From the NCBI GenBank assembly GCA_029051085.1, contig JAIDLK010000035.1, forward strand, positions 1 through 17,448: DNA of 17,448 nucleotides. Reading direction: 5' to 3'. Below, in pieces: positions 1 to 6,606 of the stretch. A program made the position numbers and the translations under genes. Source of the stretch: Alphaproteobacteria bacterium (lineage in GTDB: Bacteria; Pseudomonadota; Alphaproteobacteria; Rs-D84). Position 1 is the first letter of the stretch, and the number at the start of each line of letters is the position of its first letter. The notes below the pieces were generated by a model. It was not told where the DNA came from. It was given only the letters and a program-made list of their open reading frames with translations, and searched no databases.

Positions 1-1805
1 GCCTTATAAACAGCTTCTCCCAGCTTCATTGCTTTTTCGGTCAGCGCATCCGTCTTTTCTTTCAAAGATTCTGCAGTAGCCTCAGCTTTGGCCAGCTCTT
101 CAGACAATGCTGTCTTGGCATCTTCAATCGCCTGTTTTTCTTCGGCGCTAATTTTATCACCGTGTTCTTTCAGGGATTTTTCAATACCGAATATTGCAGC
201 CTCGGCCGTATTTTTAGCCTCTGCCAATGCACGCTTTTTCTTGTCCGCTTCAGCATTTGCAGCCGCTTCATCAACCATCTTTTTAATATCATCCTCGGAC
301 AGACCACCATCAGATTTAATAGAAATCGTCTGTTCCTTGCCGGTTCCCTTATCTTTGGCCGATACATGAACGATACCGTTTGCGTCAATATCAAACGAAA
401 CCTCAATCTGCGGCATGCCGCGCGGGGCAGGGGCAATTCCCTCCAGATTAAACTGGCCCAGCAACTTGTTATCCGCCGCCATATCACGCTCACCTTGGAA
501 CACGCGAATTGTCACAGCCGACTGGTTGTCTTCGGCGGTTGAAAATACCTGGGATTTCTTTGTAGGAATTGTAGTATTGCGGTCAATCAGGCGCGTAAAC
601 ACACCACCCAGTGTTTCAATACCCAGCGACAACGGTGTAACGTCCAACAGCAGAACATCTTTTACATCGCCCTTCAAAACGCCACCCTGAATCGCGGCAC
701 CGTCTGCGACCACCTCATCCGGGTTTACACCCTTGTGCGGTTCACGACCAAAGAAGTCTTTTACAACCTCGGCAACTTTTGGCATACGTGTCTGACCACC
801 AACCAAAATTACTTCATTTATCTGAGATTTTTCAATCCCGGCATCAGCCAACGCTTTTTTGCAAGGCTCAATCGTGCGCTGAATCAAATCATCTACCAAA
901 GATTCCAGCTTTGCACGGGTCAATGTTGTATTAAAGTGCTTTGGTCCGGTCGCATCCGCGGTCAAATATGGCAGATTTATATCCGTTGACGTCTTGGACG
1001 ACAGTTCAATTTTTGCCTTTTCCGCCGCTTCTTTCAAGCGCTGCAGCGCCAATTTGTCGTTCTTTAAATCAATTCCTGTCTGGCCTTTGAATTCGGAAAT
1101 CAGGTATTCCAAAATGCGCGCATCAAAGTCGGAACCGCCCAGCTGAGTATCGCCGTTTGTGGACTTTACCTCAAACACACCGTCAACAATTTCCAAAATG
1201 GAAACGTCGAACGTACCACCGCCCAAGTCATAAACGGCAACAATACCGTTTTTGTCTTTTTCCAAGCCATATGCCAATGCGGCGGCCGTCGGCTCATTCA
1301 CAATACGCAAAACATTCAGACCGGCGATACGTCCCGCATCCTTGGTCGCCTGGCGCTGGGAATCATTGAAATACGCCGGAACTGTGATAACGGCATCTGT
1401 AATCGGCTCGCCCAGATATGTTTCGGCATCTTTCTTCAGCTTTGCCAGAATCATGGCAGAAATCTGAGACGGAGCATACTTTTTCCCCTCCATTTCAACC
1501 CATGCGTCACCATTATCGCCGCGTACAATTTTATACGGCACGCGCGCCGCAATTTCTTTGACAACCGGACTGTCATAGCGCAGCCCCATCAGACGCTTTA
1601 TTTCATAAATTGTATTTTCCGGATTTGTTACAGCCTGGTTCTTGGCGGTAATACCAACCAGCTGTTCGCCATTCGCGGTCAACGCAACAACAGACGGTGT
1701 CGTACGCTGTCCTTCGGCGTTTTCGATAATCTTTGGGTCGCTACCATCCATAAAGGCCATGGCGGAATTTGTTGTACCCAAATCGATACCTAATACTTTT
1801 CCCAT
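1..1805 (-). CDS. dnaK: Molecular chaperone DnaK (Hsp70), 3' end cut by window edge
   Basis: ATP-dependent Hsp70 chaperone of the cytoplasm, which works with DnaJ and GrpE to fold and rescue proteins. The start ATG is at 1803-1805, with AAGGAG (1813-1818) 7 bases upstream; 601 codons are present. The N-terminus MGKVLGIDLGTTNS carries the first phosphate-binding loop. The second nucleotide-binding motif YDLGGGTFDVS lies near residues 195-205. The interdomain linker VLLLDVTPLSLGIE lies near residue 380, followed by the substrate-binding beta domain and a Lys/Glu/Ala-rich helical lid. Full DnaK is usually 630-640 residues, so only the last few dozen, including the acidic tail, are missing. A sigma-32-like promoter lies upstream, past the rplY terminator, so it is probably heat-induced and independent of rplY. 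dnaJ may follow beyond the left edge, but this cannot be seen. Confidence 0.98.
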   Translation of the reverse strand, partial: MGKVLGIDLGTTNSAMAFMDGSDPKIIENAEGQRTTPSVVALTANGEQLVGITAKNQAVTNPENTIYEIKRLMGLRYDSPVVKEIAARVPYKIVRGDNGDAWVEMEGKKYAPSQISAMILAKLKKDAETYLGEPITDAVITVPAYFNDSQRQATKDAGRIAGLNVLRIVNEPTAAALAYGLEKDKNGIVAVYDLGGGTFDVSILEIVDGVFEVKSTNGDTQLGGSDFDARILEYLISEFKGQTGIDLKNDKLALQRLKEAAEKAKIELSSKTSTDINLPYLTADATGPKHFNTTLTRAKLESLVDDLIQRTIEPCKKALADAGIEKSQINEVILVGGQTRMPKVAEVVKDFFGREPHKGVNPDEVVADGAAIQGGVLKGDVKDVLLLDVTPLSLGIETLGGVFTRLIDRNTTIPTKKSQVFSTAEDNQSAVTIRVFQGERDMAADNKLLGQFNLEGIAPAPRGMPQIEVSFDIDANGIVHVSAKDKGTGKEQTISIKSDGGLSEDDIKKMVDEAAANAEADKKKRALAEAKNTAEAAIFGIEKSLKEHGDKISAEEKQAIEDAKTALSEELAKAEATAESLKEKTDALTEKAMKLGEAVYK

Positions 1806-1838
1806 TTTTTCACTCCTTATAAACTCTGTTTGCCTCTG

Positions 1839-1867
1839 ATATAGTGAACACGAAAAAGCATTTCAAG
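1839..1867 (-). promoter_or_regulatory. Heat-shock (sigma-32/RpoH-like) promoter of dnaK
   Basis: On the minus strand CTTGAAA (1867-1861) is followed by 14 bases and CACTATAT (1846-1839). The classical RpoH consensus is CTTGAAA, about 13-15 bases, CCCCATNT; the -35 matches fully and the -10 matches at C1, C3, A5, T6 and T8. It sits between the rplY terminator and the dnaK ribosome binding site, which is where a dnaK heat-shock promoter belongs. The transcript would begin about 25-30 bases before the dnaK ATG. Found by eye. Confidence 0.72.
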
Positions 1868-1880
1868 ACCACAGGAAAAA

Positions 1881-1917
1881 AATAATACTAAAAAAACCGC
1901 CCCAAAAGGGACGGTTT
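1881..1917 (-). terminator. Rho-independent terminator of rplY
   Basis: Minus-strand stem AAACCGTCCC (1917-1908), loop TTTT, GGGGCGGTTT (1903-1894), then a T-rich tract running to about 1881. One internal pair (1911 with 1900) is G-U in minus-strand RNA but a C/A mismatch in plus-strand RNA, which fixes the direction. It starts 18 bases after the rplY stop and separates rplY from dnaK. Confidence 0.88.
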
Positions 1918-1935
1918 GAATTGCATTTGCAAAAA

Positions 1936-2550
1936 TTATTTCTTTGCAGGTGCCGCCGGCGCCGATGTTTTTGCCGCATCAGCTTCTTCCGGCATTTTAC
2001 CACCGATTGTAACAAACGCCAATTCAGCCTGGTGCAGCCCCAGTTCAATACCATTCGGCAGAACCAAGTCAGTACCGTGAACCACGTCACCAATTGTCAG
2101 GGTCGACAAATCAATTGTGATTTTTTCCGGAATCGCATCAACCAAGCCACGCAAAGCAACCTTACGTACAGCAAAGTTCAATACGCCGCCCAGTTTCAAG
2201 CCCTTGGATGTTTCAGCATTGATAACCTCTACCGGAACAACAACGTTTACCGGCTTTTTAACATCAATGCGCTTAAAGTCAACATGAACAACCGCATCGG
2301 TTACCGGATGATACTGAATATCCATCAGCATGGCATCTTCGCTGCCGTTCGGTGTTTTGATTTGGAACAATTTTGTCCGCAAGCCCGGTGTTCTGATTAA
2401 CATTTCAAAATCACGACCATTCAGCTCAATCGCGATTGGCGTCTTCTTTTCACCATAGATAACAGCGGGGATGTTTTTATTATTGCGGATGCTGCGGCTG
2501 GCCCCCTTGCCAGTATTCGCGCGAATTTCTGCATTTACATTTATTGCCAT
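1936..2550 (-). CDS. rplY: 50S ribosomal protein L25, long (TL5/CTC) form
   Basis: Ribosomal protein that binds 5S rRNA in the central protuberance of the large subunit. At 204 residues it is the long, two-domain form, not the about 95-residue E. coli form. Residues 1-95 are the 5S-binding beta-barrel domain, with the family's GKGASRSIR and IPAVIYG segments. Residues about 100-190 are the CTC-type domain (PVNVVVPVEV, GGVLNFAVRKV, IDLSTLTIGD). The tail after about 188 is Ala/Lys-rich and probably disordered. ATG at 2548-2550 is preceded by AAAGGA at suitable distance. It has its own promoter and leader after rsmD and a strong terminator behind, so it is probably monocistronic. In many bacteria pth follows this gene; here dnaK does. 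Confidence 0.96.
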   Translation of the reverse strand: MAINVNAEIRANTGKGASRSIRNNKNIPAVIYGEKKTPIAIELNGRDFEMLIRTPGLRTKLFQIKTPNGSEDAMLMDIQYHPVTDAVVHVDFKRIDVKKPVNVVVPVEVINAETSKGLKLGGVLNFAVRKVALRGLVDAIPEKITIDLSTLTIGDVVHGTDLVLPNGIELGLHQAELAFVTIGGKMPEEADAAKTSAPAAPAKK

Positions 2551-2584
2551 TTTTTAGTCCTTTTATAGCATGTTATTTTGTTCT

Positions 2585-2608
2585 GCGCGACCTCCAAGGG
2601 TGCCGCGC
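2585..2608 (-). promoter_or_regulatory. Hairpin in the rplY 5' leader
   Basis: On the minus strand GCGCG (2608-2604) pairs with CGCGC (2589-2585) and, past a two-base bulge, ACC (2601-2599) pairs with GGT (2592-2590), closing a six-base loop. It lies about 35 bases before the rplY start and has no T-tract, so it is not a terminator. Autoregulatory binding by L25 would be a natural idea for a ribosomal protein gene, but nothing in the sequence proves it. Confidence 0.4.
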
Positions 2609-2615
2609 GATGCGT

Positions 2616-2644
2616 ATTATTTCTTAAAAACATGCAAAAATCAA
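2616..2644 (-). promoter_or_regulatory. Putative rplY promoter
   Basis: Minus-strand TTGATT (2644-2639), 17-base spacer, AATAAT (2621-2616), in the 103-base gap between the rsmD stop and the rplY ATG. The -10 matches the sigma-70 consensus at five of six positions. The predicted leader is about 55-60 bases and contains a hairpin (2585-2608). Confidence 0.5.
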
Positions 2645-2653
2645 GGTTTTTAT

Positions 2654-3196
2654 TTACTTTTTGCGTAAAAACAAGAAACGGGCGCGTCCATATTGCTTGT
2701 CTCGCAATACTTCCCATGTAATATCATCCGGCGCCAAGAATTTCTGTGCATCCTGTTCCCAGACCACAATTCCACCGGTGCGCATAATACCACCCAGCTT
2801 TCTTACAAGCGCCGCACCGACATCGGCCGCCGCATATGGCGGGTCAACAAAAACCAAATCGGCATCCGCGCCGCACTTTTCAATCAATGTCATCGCATCA
2901 GCGGCCAGCACCGATGCCCGCGCCCCGATATGCAGCAAATTTAAATTCCCACGCACGGTTCCAGGCACCAAGTCCGAGAATACAACACTGCATTCCGGCC
3001 AACGCGACAGGCATTCTATACCAAACGCGCCACTGCCTGCAAATGCATCCCACACCCGGCCGGGCCGCACATCCAGTGATGACAACATATTAAACAACGC
3101 GATGCGCGCCCGATTCTGCGTCGGTCGCCCACCCGCTGGCAGGCGCAACTTGCGCCCGCGGAATTCACCCGAAATAATTTGCAATTTTGAATCCAT
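2654..3196 (-). CDS. rsmD: 16S rRNA (guanine(966)-N2)-methyltransferase RsmD
   Basis: SAM-dependent methylase that modifies G966 of 16S rRNA during small-subunit assembly. The 180-residue length is typical. N-terminal IISGEFRGRKL and RPTQNRARIALFNML match the family pattern (I-A/S-G-x-F-K/R-G-R, then RPT..R.RE.LFN). The Rossmann SAM loop is DAFAGSGAFGIE (residues 50-61), and the catalytic DPPY is at 118-121. The start is ATG at 3194-3196; no Shine-Dalgarno is visible and the divergent tadA start is only 17 bases away, so the mRNA is probably leaderless or nearly so. Codons 1-4 go slightly beyond the usual family start. The gene ends 103 bases before rplY. Confidence 0.95.
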   Translation of the reverse strand: MDSKLQIISGEFRGRKLRLPAGGRPTQNRARIALFNMLSSLDVRPGRVWDAFAGSGAFGIECLSRWPECSVVFSDLVPGTVRGNLNLLHIGARASVLAADAMTLIEKCGADADLVFVDPPYAAADVGAALVRKLGGIMRTGGIVVWEQDAQKFLAPDDITWEVLRDKQYGRARFLFLRKK

Positions 3197-3231
3197 GCCA
3201 TATACTTTACAGCATGGATTTTATGAAACAA
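3179..3231. promoter_or_regulatory. Overlapping divergent promoters of rsmD and tadA, with an 8-bp inverted repeat
   Basis: Plus strand: TTGCAA (3179-3184), 16 bases, TATACT (3201-3206), 7 bases, tadA ATG (3214). Minus strand: TTGTTT (3231-3226), 16 bases, TAAAGT (3209-3204), 7 bases, rsmD ATG (3196). The layout is symmetric, and ATCCATGC (3191-3198) is an exact inverted repeat of GCATGGAT (3212-3219), so both starts read GCATGGAT. A transcript starting 7 bases past each -10 begins at or next to the ATG. The two -10 boxes overlap, so polymerase could occupy only one at a time. Confidence 0.5.
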
Positions 3232-3663
3232 GCTTTAATTTTGGCACGCCGCGCCGCCGACCATGGTGATGTACCTATTGGTGCGGTTATTGTTCATGAT
3301 GGGAAAATTATTGCCCGCGGTGAAAATAAAGTTCAACAAAAAAAGAATCCGACACTGCACGCGGAAATTGTGGCGATAAATCGCGCATGCAAAAAGCTCG
3401 GGCAAAAGTTTCTGACCGAATGCGACATTTATGTATCTCTGGAGCCATGCGCGATGTGCGCAACTGCAATATCTTTTGCACGCATGCGACACATATACTT
3501 TGCCGCCACAGACGAAAAGGGCGGTGGCATAACCGCCAACGCGCGAATATTTGACACAGACCGTCACCTGTGGCGCCCCGGCATCACACAAATGTCGGAC
3601 CACGCCCCGGCATCCGCGCAAATGTTACGGGATTTCTTTAAACAGCGTCGCCGTAAAAATTAA
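3214..3663 (+). CDS. tadA: tRNA-specific adenosine deaminase TadA
   Basis: Zinc-dependent deaminase that converts A34 to inosine in the anticodon of tRNA-Arg(ACG), needed to read CGN codons. From ATG 3214 it is 149 residues, the usual length. Zinc ligands are H49 (in HAE), C79 and C82 (in PCAMC); E51 is the proton shuttle. PIGAVIV (21-27) and the KGGG segment (102-105) are also family-like. An upstream TTG at 3187 keeps the frame open but would add nine residues without family support and lies inside rsmD, so I chose ATG 3214. No ribosome binding site is seen; a -10 box ends 7 bases before the ATG, which suggests leaderless translation. Its last four bases overlap the convergent gene that ends at 3660. 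Confidence 0.96.
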   Translation: MDFMKQALILARRAADHGDVPIGAVIVHDGKIIARGENKVQQKKNPTLHAEIVAINRACKKLGQKFLTECDIYVSLEPCAMCATAISFARMRHIYFAATDEKGGGITANARIFDTDRHLWRPGITQMSDHAPASAQMLRDFFKQRRRKN

Positions 3664-4787
3664 ATATCCAAATCCATATTACATACCGACATGATTTGCC
3701 CGTTATATTTAACGCGCAGATGCCCGCATTCTTTATCGGTGGCATCACCGTAAAATATATTGTCACCAATTTTTACTTTTAGGCTGTGCTTGGTGCGCGG
3801 CCTGCGGCGCAAATACAGAGTATAATTACCGGAAAACCGCAAAATTCTTCCACAGTCCGAAATATCATCGGCCCCCGCCGGCGAATATGGCGCGATATTA
3901 TCGGTTGCCGCGGCACATGACGCAACACCACCAGCCCCAACAGTATCATCCACAAATTCACCACATTCAAATTTTCCAGTACCAACATTTGTCAGAAATT
4001 TGCCCGTTACTAAATCCAACATGCCGCATTCATCTTTTACGGAGTCATATACCGGAATTAAATCGATTACTTTTTTATCATTTCGCCATTGTGTAAATGA
4101 ATATACTTTCAAAGAATTATGAATCCATCTGACGCCCGTATTGATGTTTACCGCAAATAAGTATCCGGGATAGTCAACATTGAATTCTCCGGAATTTGAA
4201 TATATTGTTTTGCCATCCAAAATCCAATCACCGCGCCGTATTTCCAATATAAGCCTAACATCCGCGGGCAAATGCCCCTTAGATTCCGTAGTTGGATGAT
4301 AATCATTATATCTGATATAGGCCATGTTATTATAACCGTTCAGCCAATAATGGCTTTCCGAATTCGCCGTACCAAAAATCGCATTATCGCCACTTATTCT
4401 CCCATTTTCAAAAACAATCTCCGTATCAATATCCGCCCCCAACAGAATTCCCGTATCTATGTACTGCGCGCCCGTGCTCTTTATATATTTTATGCGATGA
4501 AATCGGTCCGCCAGGTCATAAAATACAGGAACCCCGCCCGGACAGTAATGATTCTCAGGGCATGTCGTTTCCGCCATACCGGCGGTGGGAACATATTTCC
4601 CGACATCAGTTATTAAATAGCAATCATTTACACAGGCCGCCTTTGGAACACTATGCGAATACAAACCGGGACACGCCGCACAAACGTCACCATTGGCGTA
4701 TTCCCCGATATTGCACTCAGCGCCCAGCACCGACGCACACCACATCCCCACAACAACAAACACCCCAACATTCCTAAACATTGCCAT
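3660..4787 (-). CDS. Secreted protein with Cys-rich N-terminus and LamG/jelly-roll-like domain
   Basis: No specific function recognised. From ATG 4785-4787 it has 375 residues. Residues 1-23 form a signal peptide (Arg, a Val-rich core, then VLGA before Glu). Residues 25-83 are Cys-rich with spaced CxxC-like pairs (CAACPGLYS, CPENHYCPGG). Residues about 98-275 resemble concanavalin/LamG-like domains of gut bacterial and phage surface proteins: YIKSTGAQYIDTG at the start and LDLVTGKFLTNVGTGKF at the end are the typical bookends. A C-terminal part (290-375) has four cysteines and basic patches. Likely exported and surface-bound, perhaps glycan-binding (inference). A second in-frame ATG at 4781 is possible. 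The frame stays open up to 5051, but that part covers a terminator and structured RNA and does not look like protein. The 3' end overlaps tadA by four bases. Confidence 0.8.
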   Translation of the reverse strand: MAMFRNVGVFVVVGMWCASVLGAECNIGEYANGDVCAACPGLYSHSVPKAACVNDCYLITDVGKYVPTAGMAETTCPENHYCPGGVPVFYDLADRFHRIKYIKSTGAQYIDTGILLGADIDTEIVFENGRISGDNAIFGTANSESHYWLNGYNNMAYIRYNDYHPTTESKGHLPADVRLILEIRRGDWILDGKTIYSNSGEFNVDYPGYLFAVNINTGVRWIHNSLKVYSFTQWRNDKKVIDLIPVYDSVKDECGMLDLVTGKFLTNVGTGKFECGEFVDDTVGAGGVASCAAATDNIAPYSPAGADDISDCGRILRFSGNYTLYLRRRPRTKHSLKVKIGDNIFYGDATDKECGHLRVKYNGQIMSVCNMDLDI

Positions 4788-4811
4788 CGCCCCGCTAAAA
4801 GTTGCTTTTTG

Positions 4812-4840
4812 AAATAAAAAACCACTCAAAAATCGAGTGG
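4812..4840 (-). terminator. Intrinsic terminator ending the structured RNA, upstream of the secreted-protein gene
   Basis: Minus-strand CCACTC (4840-4835), 7-base loop, GAGTGG (4827-4822), then TTTTTTATTT. It lies 24 bases before the ATG of the gene at 4787, so it either ends a separate small RNA or controls read-through into that gene. Confidence 0.75.
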
Positions 4841-5016
4841 TCAGGAGGTTCAGAACAATCTTACGAATTGTGTGCTTATTCAATATATTCGCAACCCTCC
4901 TGACCCGCGGTTCAGGAGTTATTTTTCGTCGCGATATAAAAACAGGCGCATTGCGCCAACAATCAACGACGCGTAAGCAGAGGTTCTGACACCCCATCGG
5001 CGAAACCCTCGCCGAC
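4812..5016 (-). ncRNA. Candidate structured RNA (riboswitch/attenuator leader or stand-alone sRNA)
   Basis: About 200 bases between a good promoter (5023-5051) and an intrinsic terminator (4812-4840) that I cannot assign to a known RNA family. Minus-strand pairings seen: a 7-bp 5' hairpin (5015-5009 with 5003-4997, loop GGGTT); a long-range helix, GGGGT and TCAGAAC (4995-4991, 4989-4983) with GTTCTGA and ACCTC (4856-4845); CTTACG (4977-4972) with CGTAAG (4865-4860); an interrupted hairpin (4971-4967 with 4931-4927) enclosing GGCGC/GCGCC; CTCCTGA (4918-4912) with TCAGGAG (4903-4897). GGTCAGGAGG (4905-4896) can instead pair perfectly over 10 bp with CCTCCTGACC (4848-4839), which would break both the long-range helix and the foot of the terminator. 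It is neither 4.5S RNA nor RNase P; 6S-like is possible but unproven. ACCTCCT near the 3' end mimics an anti-Shine-Dalgarno. Confidence 0.55.
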
Positions 5017-5022
5017 ACTTTC

Positions 5023-5051
5023 AGTATATAATATACAGGCCGTAAAAACAA
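5023..5051 (-). promoter_or_regulatory. Promoter of the structured RNA
   Basis: Minus-strand TTGTTT (5051-5046), 17-base spacer, TATACT (5028-5023). The -10 matches the sigma-70 consensus at five of six positions and the spacing is ideal. Transcription would begin near 5016, just before the first hairpin. The -35 box follows directly after the gpmI terminator T-tract. Confidence 0.6.
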
Positions 5052-5056
5052 GAAAT

Positions 5057-5084
5057 AAAAAACGCCCCGGTCGGGGCATTTTTT
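5057..5084 (-). terminator. Rho-independent terminator of gpmI
   Basis: Minus-strand TGCCCC (5078-5073), 4-base loop GACC, GGGGCG (5068-5063), flanked by A6 and T6. It begins within the gpmI stop codon region (TAA at 5085-5083), so gpmI transcription ends almost directly after translation. Confidence 0.9.
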
Positions 5085-6558
5085 AATCTATCAGCGGCTT
5101 TCCGGTCATGTCATTCGGCACCGGCACCCCCGCCAGTTTTAACACTGTCGGCGCAATATCAGCCAGGCCGCCATCATGCACGGTATGCGCATCATTTGAA
5201 ACGACAATAAAATTCACCGGATTGGTCGTATGTGCCGTCCACGGCAGATTATTATCATCATCCCACAACTTTTCTGCGTTTCCATGGTCCGCTGTAATCA
5301 ACACCGCGCCGCCCAAATCCAAAACCGCCGGAACCAGGCGCGCCAGTTGCGCATCCAATGTTTCCATCGCGCGAATTGTGGCCGCCTCATTTCCGGTATG
5401 ACCGACCATGTCGCCGTTGGCATAATTCAAAATCACAACATCAAAGTCCCCCAATTTAGGCAACAGTGCATCGGTAATCTCAACCGCCGACATATCCGGC
5501 TTCATATCAAACGTTGCGACCGCCGGCGATGCAATCAATACTTTGTCCGAATTTGGAAAATCGATATTGCGTTCTGCATCAAAGAAATAGGTGACATGAT
5601 TATATTTTTCCGTTTCAGCAATCCGCAACTGGCTTTTCCCGGCCGCCGCCAAAACATCACCCAATGTATTTACAACCTCTTCATCGGGCAACAGCGCCGG
5701 GCACAGCTCGTTCAGCCCTTCGCCATACTGTGAAAAACACAGCATACGGGCACCCGTTTTTAACATCGCACGTACAATTTGCCGGGCACGGTCGCTGCGA
5801 TAATTACCAAACAGAAAACCGTCCTTGTCCGTGATTGCAACATCACCATCTATAACAATCGGCTTGATAAATTCATCTGTTTCACCGCGCGCATAAGCAT
5901 CCGCCAGCGCCGCATCAATTGTAGGCGCGGTAAATTCGGATTTCGCACACGCAATCGCATCAAATGCAAGCTCCGTACGCTCCATATTCTGGTTGCGGTC
6001 CATTGCATAATAACGTCCAGACAAAGTTCCGAAAAATGCCCGACCATCGGCCAGATATTCACTTAATTCCTGTTGAATCTTGGCCACATATTCCGGCGCC
6101 GATTGGGGCAGGGTATCGCGCCCATCCGCAATAAAGTGGATGCACACGCGCAGTCCCTGGGCCAGAACACGGCGCATTATTAACAACATATCATCCAAAT
6201 TGGAATGAACGCGCCCATCAGACATCATGCCGGCGAAATGAACGATTCCACCGGTGCTTTTCACACCTGCAATAAATTCTGCCAATGCCGTATTTTTGCT
6301 CCAGTCTTCAATCTGAAAACGGCGCAGAAACTGATTTACCACACGGCCGGCCCCCATTGTAATATGCCCGACCTCAGAATTCCCCATGGTTCCCACCGGC
6401 AATCCAACCGCAGGACCGCTGGCCTCTAACACAGAATGAGGATACTGATTTAATAATTTGTCAAAAAACGGCATATTTGCCATCGCCACAGCGTTATGCG
6501 CAGAATTCGGATTGATTCCGACGCCGTCCATAATGCATAAAACAACTGGTTTTGTCAT
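5083..6558 (-). CDS. gpmI: 2,3-bisphosphoglycerate-independent phosphoglycerate mutase
   Basis: Cytoplasmic metalloenzyme (usually two Mn2+) that interconverts 3- and 2-phosphoglycerate in glycolysis and gluconeogenesis. From ATG 6556-6558 it has 491 residues, slightly short of the usual 505-515. IMDGVG (9-14) supplies the first metal ligand. The nucleophile Ser61 is in GTMGNSEVGH, the substrate-binding insert holds MSDGRVHS and ADGRDT, and the C-terminal metal site has NGDMVGHTG and ADHGNAE. The frame is open to 6618, but the family start and AGGGGA a few bases upstream favour ATG 6558. It is divergent from the XRE gene; a palindrome AACGGT-N6-ACCGTT overlaps its -10. A terminator follows at once, so it stands alone. 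Confidence 0.97.
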   Translation of the reverse strand: MTKPVVLCIMDGVGINPNSAHNAVAMANMPFFDKLLNQYPHSVLEASGPAVGLPVGTMGNSEVGHITMGAGRVVNQFLRRFQIEDWSKNTALAEFIAGVKSTGGIVHFAGMMSDGRVHSNLDDMLLIMRRVLAQGLRVCIHFIADGRDTLPQSAPEYVAKIQQELSEYLADGRAFFGTLSGRYYAMDRNQNMERTELAFDAIACAKSEFTAPTIDAALADAYARGETDEFIKPIVIDGDVAITDKDGFLFGNYRSDRARQIVRAMLKTGARMLCFSQYGEGLNELCPALLPDEEVVNTLGDVLAAAGKSQLRIAETEKYNHVTYFFDAERNIDFPNSDKVLIASPAVATFDMKPDMSAVEITDALLPKLGDFDVVILNYANGDMVGHTGNEAATIRAMETLDAQLARLVPAVLDLGGAVLITADHGNAEKLWDDDNNLPWTAHTTNPVNFIVVSNDAHTVHDGGLADIAPTVLKLAGVPVPNDMTGKPLID

Positions 6559-6588
6559 ACTTTTCCCCTGTTTTTCAAATTCAAAGCG

Positions 6589-6606
6589 AACGGTAGCACA
6601 ACCGTT
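6589..6606. promoter_or_regulatory. Palindrome over the gpmI -10, possible operator
   Basis: AACGGT (6589-6594), six bases, ACCGTT (6601-6606): a perfect 6-bp inverted repeat that covers the predicted gpmI -10 box. Its size and position suit a repressor site. The binding protein is unknown; the XRE protein next door is one candidate. Confidence 0.35.

Noticed and set aside
3187..3213. TTG start at 3187 for TadA
   Set aside because: It lies inside rsmD, adds nine unsupported residues and has no ribosome binding site.
2661..3269. 202-codon plus-strand open frame antisense to rsmD
   Set aside because: RsmD on the minus strand has full family motifs; the antisense frame overlaps the tadA start and shows no protein features.
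4788..5051. N-terminal extension of the secreted protein up to 5051 (463 residues)
   Set aside because: The extra 88 codons span a promoter, paired RNA segments and an intrinsic terminator, and would place the signal peptide in the middle of the protein. ATG 4787 gives a normal signal peptide.
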